Below are positions 59,091 through 64,000 of a stretch of DNA of 64,000 bases, piece by piece. The stretch spans positions 45,487-109,486 of the forward strand of contig JAHEZH010000003.1 in the NCBI GenBank assembly GCA_023251155.1, in the 5' to 3' direction. The DNA is from Flammeovirgaceae bacterium (lineage in GTDB: Bacteria; Bacteroidota; Bacteroidia; Cytophagales; Cyclobacteriaceae). The position numbers were made by a program, and so were the translations under genes. Within the stretch, counting starts at the first letter, position 1; each line of letters starts with the position of its first letter. Below the pieces are notes generated by a model, which had not been told where the DNA came from, made no database searches, and was given only the letters and a program-made list of their open reading frames with translations.

Positions 59091-59234
59091 ATGATCGAAT
59101 TTCTGGAAGATGTGGTTAAACTATTCTCGAATGTCAACGAGGAAGAACCCTTACCCCTCAGTCATAAAATTGTGGCTGTGTCTACCTGTTGCATCGTTGC
59201 CGGGTTATGCGTGGTTTATTATTATTGGGGCTAA
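59091..59234 (+). CDS. Possible small single-TM protein
   Basis: Sub-ORF MIEFLEDVVKLFSNVNEEEPLPLSHKIVAVSTCCIVAGLCVVYYYWG within the listed 58971..59234 ORF; coding status uncertain. Confidence 0.35.
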   Translation: MIEFLEDVVKLFSNVNEEEPLPLSHKIVAVSTCCIVAGLCVVYYYWG

Positions 59235-59384
59235 TTTGATTCCCAAGCTTAGCCGGCCTCATTAAGCTATCCTTCGGAGCAAAAAGTTCTTATGTTCCAA
59301 AGAATTGCTTTGAATTAACCGTAATCAAGAGTCTATTGATTACTTCTATTTTTCTGATATTTGGGCATAACGAAGATCAAAGCT

Positions 59385-59765
59385 ATGCCAAAAGAAATTG
59401 TTTATTCCCCGAACGCTCCTGCTCCAATTGGTCCTTACAGTCAGGCTGTACGTGTCGGAAGCATGTTGTTTATTTCCGGCCAGATTGCCATTCAGCAATC
59501 TACGGGTAGTATCATCACCTCCACGATTCAGGAAGAGACCGAGCAGGTAATGAAAAACCTGGACGAAGTGCTACGCGCAGCCGGTATGGACTTCTCTCAT
59601 GTGGTGAAGAGCACGATCTTCTTAAAGGACATGAACAATTTTCCTAAAGTGAATGAAGTCTACGGAAGCCGTTTTCCTTCACAACCTCCTGCACGCGAGA
59701 CGGTAGAAGTAAGCCGACTACCTAAAGAGGTGAATGTAGAGATCTCCTGTATCGCAATTAAATAA
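59385..59765 (+). CDS. RidA family (reactive intermediate deaminase)
   Basis: YSPNAPAPIGPYSQAVRVGSMLFISGQIAI; VVKSTIFLKDMNNFPKVNEVYGSRF; PPARETVEVSRLPKEVNVEISCIA; internal Met preferred. Confidence 0.96.
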   Translation: MPKEIVYSPNAPAPIGPYSQAVRVGSMLFISGQIAIQQSTGSIITSTIQEETEQVMKNLDEVLRAAGMDFSHVVKSTIFLKDMNNFPKVNEVYGSRFPSQPPARETVEVSRLPKEVNVEISCIAIK

Positions 59766-59772
59766 GTGACCC

Positions 59773-59811
59773 GTTACCGGCTGCAACGTTGGATAACTGC
59801 TAACCGGTAAC
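59773..59811. repeat. Inverted repeat between convergent ridA-like gene and glnS
   Basis: gttaccgg (59773-59780) / ccggtaac (59804-59811), perfect 8-bp arms. Confidence 0.5.
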
Positions 59812-59825
59812 TGGTATTTCCATCA

Positions 59826-61484
59826 TTACTTCTTTCCTTCTTTCGCCCATGTGTCACGCAAAGTAACTGTGCGATTGAAGACTAGTTTATCTTTTGTTGA
59901 ATCCGAATCAATGCAGAAATATCCTGTGCGCATAAACTGAAATCGTTCATCAGCGGTCGCATTTTTCAATGATGGTTCTGCATACGCTATCTTCTTGTTA
60001 AGCGAATCGGGATTGAGCGCATCCAGCATGTTATCATCAATCAATGCGGGATTCTCCACATTAAATAACCGATCGTAGGAACGAATCTCAACAGGGAGTG
60101 CTTCTGCAATGCTTACCCAGTGAATAACGCCTTTCACATTGATACCCGAAACATCAGAACCGCTTTTACTTTCTGGTATATACGTACAATTCACCGTGAT
60201 GACCTTCCCCGATGCATCTTTGATCACCTCTTCACACCTGATGATGTAGGCGCTTTTCAAGCGCACCATCTGACCGGGAGCCAATCGAAAGTATTTTTTT
60301 GCGGGCACCTCCATGAAATCATCCTGCTCAATATAAATCTCTCTGCTGAAAGGCATCTCGCGTGAGCCCGCATCATGATCTTCCGGATTATTTTCACTTG
60401 AAAGCATTTCTGATTTGCCTTCCGGATAGTTTGTTATTACCACTTTGAGCGGATCAACTACCACCATTCTGCGCAATGCAATTTTGTTCAGGTGCTCACG
60501 CACACAGAATTCCAGTAAACTTATATCGATCAGATTCTCACGCTTTGCTATTCCTATCTTATCGCAAAATTCACGAATGCTTTCCGGGGTATACCCTCTT
60601 CTCCGCATACCGCTGATGGTTGGCATCCGGGGATCATCCCATCCGTCTACATACTTTTCGCTTACCAGCTTCAACAGCTTGCGTTTGCTCATTACCGTAT
60701 AGGTCATGTTCAACCGGGCAAATTCGTATTGATGTGATGGATAAATATTCAGCTTCTCAATAAACCAATCGTAGAGCGCACGGTGCGGAACAAACTCCAG
60801 CGTACAAATACTATGTGTTATGTTTTCTATGGAGTCACTTTGTCCGTGAGCAAAGTCATACATCGGATATATGCACCAGGTATCACCGGTACGGTGGTGA
60901 TGCGCATGCTTGATGCGATACATCAGCGGATCGCGCATGTGCATGTTCACATGGGCCATGTCTACCTTGGCACGCAGCACTTTTTCACCATCCTTATATT
61001 TACCGGCTTTCATCTCTGCAAATAGCTGCAGATTTTCCTCTATGCTTCGATCGCGATACGGACTGTTTGTTCCTGGCTGAGTAGGAGTTCCTTTTTGCTT
61101 TGCTATTTCCTCGCTCGTGCTGTCGTCCACATAAGCCAATCCGTTTTTGATGAGCGTTACCGCGAACTCATACAGTTTTCCAAAATAATCAGACGCATAA
61201 AATTCGTCCGACCAGTTGAACCCAAGCCACTTGATGTCGTTCTTTATTCCTTCTACGTATTCGGTCTCTTCGGTTACCGGATTGGTATCGTCAAAGCGAA
61301 GATTGGTTTTGCCTCCGTACTTCAGCGCAAGGCCAAAATTGAGGCAAATGCTTTTGGCGTGGCCCATGTGTAAATAACCGTTGGGCTCAGGAGGGAAACG
61401 AGTGATGATATGTTTGTATTTGCCTGCTTCCAGATCTTTCTCAACAATCTCTTCCAGAAAGTTGGCACTTTTTTCTTCCGTCAT
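59826..61484 (-). CDS. glnS: Glutaminyl-tRNA synthetase
   Basis: TRFPPEPNGYLHMGHAKSICLNFGLA (HIGH), MSKRKLLKLV (KMSKS-like), CTLEFVPHRALYDWF; internal Met at 61484 likely start. Confidence 0.97.
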   Translation of the reverse strand: MTEEKSANFLEEIVEKDLEAGKYKHIITRFPPEPNGYLHMGHAKSICLNFGLALKYGGKTNLRFDDTNPVTEETEYVEGIKNDIKWLGFNWSDEFYASDYFGKLYEFAVTLIKNGLAYVDDSTSEEIAKQKGTPTQPGTNSPYRDRSIEENLQLFAEMKAGKYKDGEKVLRAKVDMAHVNMHMRDPLMYRIKHAHHHRTGDTWCIYPMYDFAHGQSDSIENITHSICTLEFVPHRALYDWFIEKLNIYPSHQYEFARLNMTYTVMSKRKLLKLVSEKYVDGWDDPRMPTISGMRRRGYTPESIREFCDKIGIAKRENLIDISLLEFCVREHLNKIALRRMVVVDPLKVVITNYPEGKSEMLSSENNPEDHDAGSREMPFSREIYIEQDDFMEVPAKKYFRLAPGQMVRLKSAYIIRCEEVIKDASGKVITVNCTYIPESKSGSDVSGINVKGVIHWVSIAEALPVEIRSYDRLFNVENPALIDDNMLDALNPDSLNKKIAYAEPSLKNATADERFQFMRTGYFCIDSDSTKDKLVFNRTVTLRDTWAKEGKK

Positions 61485-61693
61485 TTTCAATGGGTTTTTG
61501 CATTTCCTCCACAAGACCTATTCACAGATCAGAATATCCTTACGGGAATCACGTAAAGTTATAAACCCTTGCGTATTGGAAGAAATAAATTTGCTGTCGG
61601 GGCGGATTTTTAGTGGGTTTTATCCACTGCCGGAGACTGAAATCTAAATCATCTTTTACCTTTACAGCTCAATTAACCCGTACGATTATTTTT

Positions 61694-63229
61694 ATGAGAG
61701 AAGTTCGCGTCCGTTTTGCACCCAGCCCGACAGGAGCATTGCATATTGGGGGAGTGCGCACGGCATTATATAACTATTTGCTTGCCCGCCAGAACAAGGG
61801 AACAATGATCCTGCGCATCGAAGATACGGATCAGGGTCGCTATGTACCTGGTGCTGAAGAGTACATTTTGAAATCGCTGGCGTGGGTAGGCATTAAAATT
61901 GACGAAGGTGTAGGCGTTGGTGGTCCTCATGCTCCCTATCGTCAATCGGAACGCAAACCTCTCTACCAGGAATATGCGCAAAAGCTGATCAATGATGGAC
62001 TTGCCTATTATGCTTTTGATACGGAGCAAGAGCTTGAAGCGATGCGCGAGCGTCTGAAGAATGCCGGAAGCGATAATCAGCAATATGGAAGTGCCAACCG
62101 TCATGAGATGAGGAACTCGCTGACACTTTCCAAAGAAGAAGTGGATACCTTACTGAGTTCCCAAACTCCTTACGTTATCCGACTGAAGGTCCCCGCTAAC
62201 GAAGAGGTGAAAGTAAAAGACCTCATTCGTGGAGAAGTGATTGTCAATTCATCAGAAGTAGATGACAAAGTACTGATGAAGTCCGATGGGATGCCCACGT
62301 ATCACTTGGCCAATGTAGTGGATGATTATCTGATGAAGATTTCGCACGTGATCCGTGGCGAAGAGTGGCTGCCCTCGGCACCGCTTCATGTTTTACTTTA
62401 CCGCTTTTTAGGCTGGGAAAAAGAAATGCCTCACTTTGCCCATTTGCCTTTGCTGCTCAAGCCAAGTGGAAATGGTAAATTAAGCAAGCGCGATGCCGAT
62501 CAGATGGGCTTCCCTATTTTCCCGCTTGACTGGACCGATCCAAAAACCAATGAACTGGCTAAAGGCTTCAAAGAGTCAGGGTACTTACCCGATGCACTGA
62601 TCAATTTTCTCGCCTTTCTGGGATGGAACCCCGGAACCACGCAAGAGTTGTTCTCGATGCAGCAATTGATTGAAGCCTTCAGCATTGAACGCATCGGTAA
62701 AGCCGGGACCAAGTTTGATATACTGAAAGCACAATGGTTCAATCAGCAATACCTGCGTAGCAAAACGGATGATGAACTGGTTGCTTATCTTTCTGAGTCA
62801 TTACAGAAAGAAGGAATTGAGTGCACTGAAGAGAAAGCAAAAAAAGTAATTTCTATTCTAAAAGAACGGATCACTTTCCCGCAAGATATTTGGGAACAAG
62901 GGCGGTTTCTTTTTCAAGCCCCCACTACTTTCGATGAGCAGGTGGTGAATAAAAAATGGAACGATGACGTGGTGAAAGTATTAACCACTTTCAGTACCGC
63001 CATTCAGGATTTCTCTTCACTTACCGCTGAAACGGCCAAGAGCACGCTTGAAAAAACGGCAGCCGATCTGGGCATTAAAATAGGATCAATCATGCAGGCC
63101 GTGCGGGTTTCGATTACCGGAGCCGGTTCCGGTCCTGATCTGATGATGACGATGGAAATTCTCGGAAATAAAGAAGTCATCAGCAGGATCAATTATGCAC
63201 TCACAACACTTAAGGTGAAAGTTGCTTAA
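61694..63229 (+). CDS. gltX: Glutamyl-tRNA synthetase
   Basis: REVRVRFAPSPTGALHIGGVRTALYNYLLAR, MKSDGMPTYHLANVVDDYLMKISHVIRGEEWLPSAPLHV, GKLSKRDAD; ATG at 61694. Confidence 0.97.
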   Translation: MREVRVRFAPSPTGALHIGGVRTALYNYLLARQNKGTMILRIEDTDQGRYVPGAEEYILKSLAWVGIKIDEGVGVGGPHAPYRQSERKPLYQEYAQKLINDGLAYYAFDTEQELEAMRERLKNAGSDNQQYGSANRHEMRNSLTLSKEEVDTLLSSQTPYVIRLKVPANEEVKVKDLIRGEVIVNSSEVDDKVLMKSDGMPTYHLANVVDDYLMKISHVIRGEEWLPSAPLHVLLYRFLGWEKEMPHFAHLPLLLKPSGNGKLSKRDADQMGFPIFPLDWTDPKTNELAKGFKESGYLPDALINFLAFLGWNPGTTQELFSMQQLIEAFSIERIGKAGTKFDILKAQWFNQQYLRSKTDDELVAYLSESLQKEGIECTEEKAKKVISILKERITFPQDIWEQGRFLFQAPTTFDEQVVNKKWNDDVVKVLTTFSTAIQDFSSLTAETAKSTLEKTAADLGIKIGSIMQAVRVSITGAGSGPDLMMTMEILGNKEVISRINYALTTLKVKVA

Positions 63230-63238
63230 CTTTAGAAT

Positions 63239-63481
63239 ATGGCAAAAAAAGAAACTCCGAAATCATCCAGGGCTCCGAAGACTACCCCTAAGCCGCGCGT
63301 TCACAGCGAACTCACCGGCTTTGAAGTTTCCATCGATCAGTTTGGTGAACTGAAATCAAACATGAACATCGAGAAGATCAACGAGTTTCTTAATCAGAAT
63401 GTAGATGACAAGAAACTGGCCGAGCGTGATGATTACGAGGAGATGAAAAAGGAAAAACCAAAGAAGAAAAAGAAATCCTGA
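63239..63481 (+). CDS. Small Lys-rich hypothetical protein downstream of gltX
   Basis: 80-aa ORF, conserved-looking core TGFEVSIDQFGELKSNMNIEKINEFLNQNVDDKKLAER with basic tails. Confidence 0.75.
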   Translation: MAKKETPKSSRAPKTTPKPRVHSELTGFEVSIDQFGELKSNMNIEKINEFLNQNVDDKKLAERDDYEEMKKEKPKKKKKS

Positions 63482-63492
63482 ACGTTATTAAT

Positions 63493-63517
63493 AAATCGCG
63501 GCCACAAGCCGCGATTT
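63493..63517 (+). terminator. Terminator downstream of the gltX-distal small gene
   Basis: aaatcgcggc (63493-63502) / gccgcgattt (63508-63517), T-tract. Confidence 0.85.
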
Positions 63518-63581
63518 TTATTTTGGCGGTTGTCTTCTTCCGCATTGCTTCCCTTACTTTTATCGGTCCACTATTTACCCT

Positions 63582-64000
63582 ATGAAAAAACAAATTCTCC
63601 TTTTGCTTTTAGTAAGCACCGTCTTCTTCGCGCAAGCGCAAAAAACGTTTAGCGAAGACTTACTTCTCACACCGGAAAAAACAAACTTCATCAAAACCTC
63701 TACCCATGCCGAGGTGCAGCGTTTTCTGCAAGCGATTAAAGGGCAAAGCAAAAATGTGCACATCATGTCCATGGGCAAAAGCCTGGAGGGGAAAGATATT
63801 CCGGTTGCGGTTCTCTCCAACCCCATGATCACCACGGCAGATGAAGCAAAGCGAAGTGGCAAGCCGGTGATTTATATTCAGGGAAATATCCATGCCGGTG
63901 AAGTAGAGGGGAAAGAAAGTATCATGATGCTGATGCGTGACATTCTTCTTGGCGATAAGAAGTACCTTCTCGACCACCAGATCATCTTATTCATTCCTAT
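63582..64000 (+). CDS. M14 family zinc carboxypeptidase, 3' end truncated by window
   Basis: ATG at 63582, signal peptide MKKQILLLLLVSTVFFAQAQ; PVIYIQGNIHAGEVEGKES (HxxE); open to window end, absent from ORF track. Confidence 0.85.
   Translation, partial: MKKQILLLLLVSTVFFAQAQKTFSEDLLLTPEKTNFIKTSTHAEVQRFLQAIKGQSKNVHIMSMGKSLEGKDIPVAVLSNPMITTADEAKRSGKPVIYIQGNIHAGEVEGKESIMMLMRDILLGDKKYLLDHQIILFIP

Noticed and set aside
1-64000. tRNA/rRNA genes, CRISPR arrays, transposases, restriction-modification or prophage modules
   Set aside because: None seen by eye on either strand; tRNAscan-SE, a CRISPR finder and HMM searches would be needed to exclude them formally

Overview
The window looks like core chromosome of a Bacteroidota/Cytophagales-type bacterium. 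Supporting signs are GldD, DUF4270, DUF6089-like barrels, a uppS-bamA-OmpH cluster, and TAnnTTTG -7 promoter boxes. Coding density is high. I found no convincing tRNA, rRNA, CRISPR array, transposase, prophage or defence island. I call about 65 protein genes, including two that run off the window edges (an HyuB-like gene on the left, an M14 peptidase on the right) and one 29-aa basic protein absent from the ORF track. About a dozen hairpin terminators and several REP-like inverted repeats are readable. No clear new multi-gene system is evident. The best leads are: (1) an unlisted mS38/bS22-like mini-protein next to an RNase E/G gene with a perfect hairpin in between; (2) gldD directly after ssb, without gldE, with a hairpin repeat forming part of its signal-peptide coding sequence; (3) an orphan ABC ATPase paired with a 102-aa membrane protein; (4) a sensor-like propeller/Y_Y_Y protein with no kinase domain and a Lys-rich insert; (5) a stand-alone glycogen-synthase N-terminal domain; (6) a convergent, overlapping histidine kinase/receiver pair. 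All family calls come from reading motifs by eye; no database search was run.
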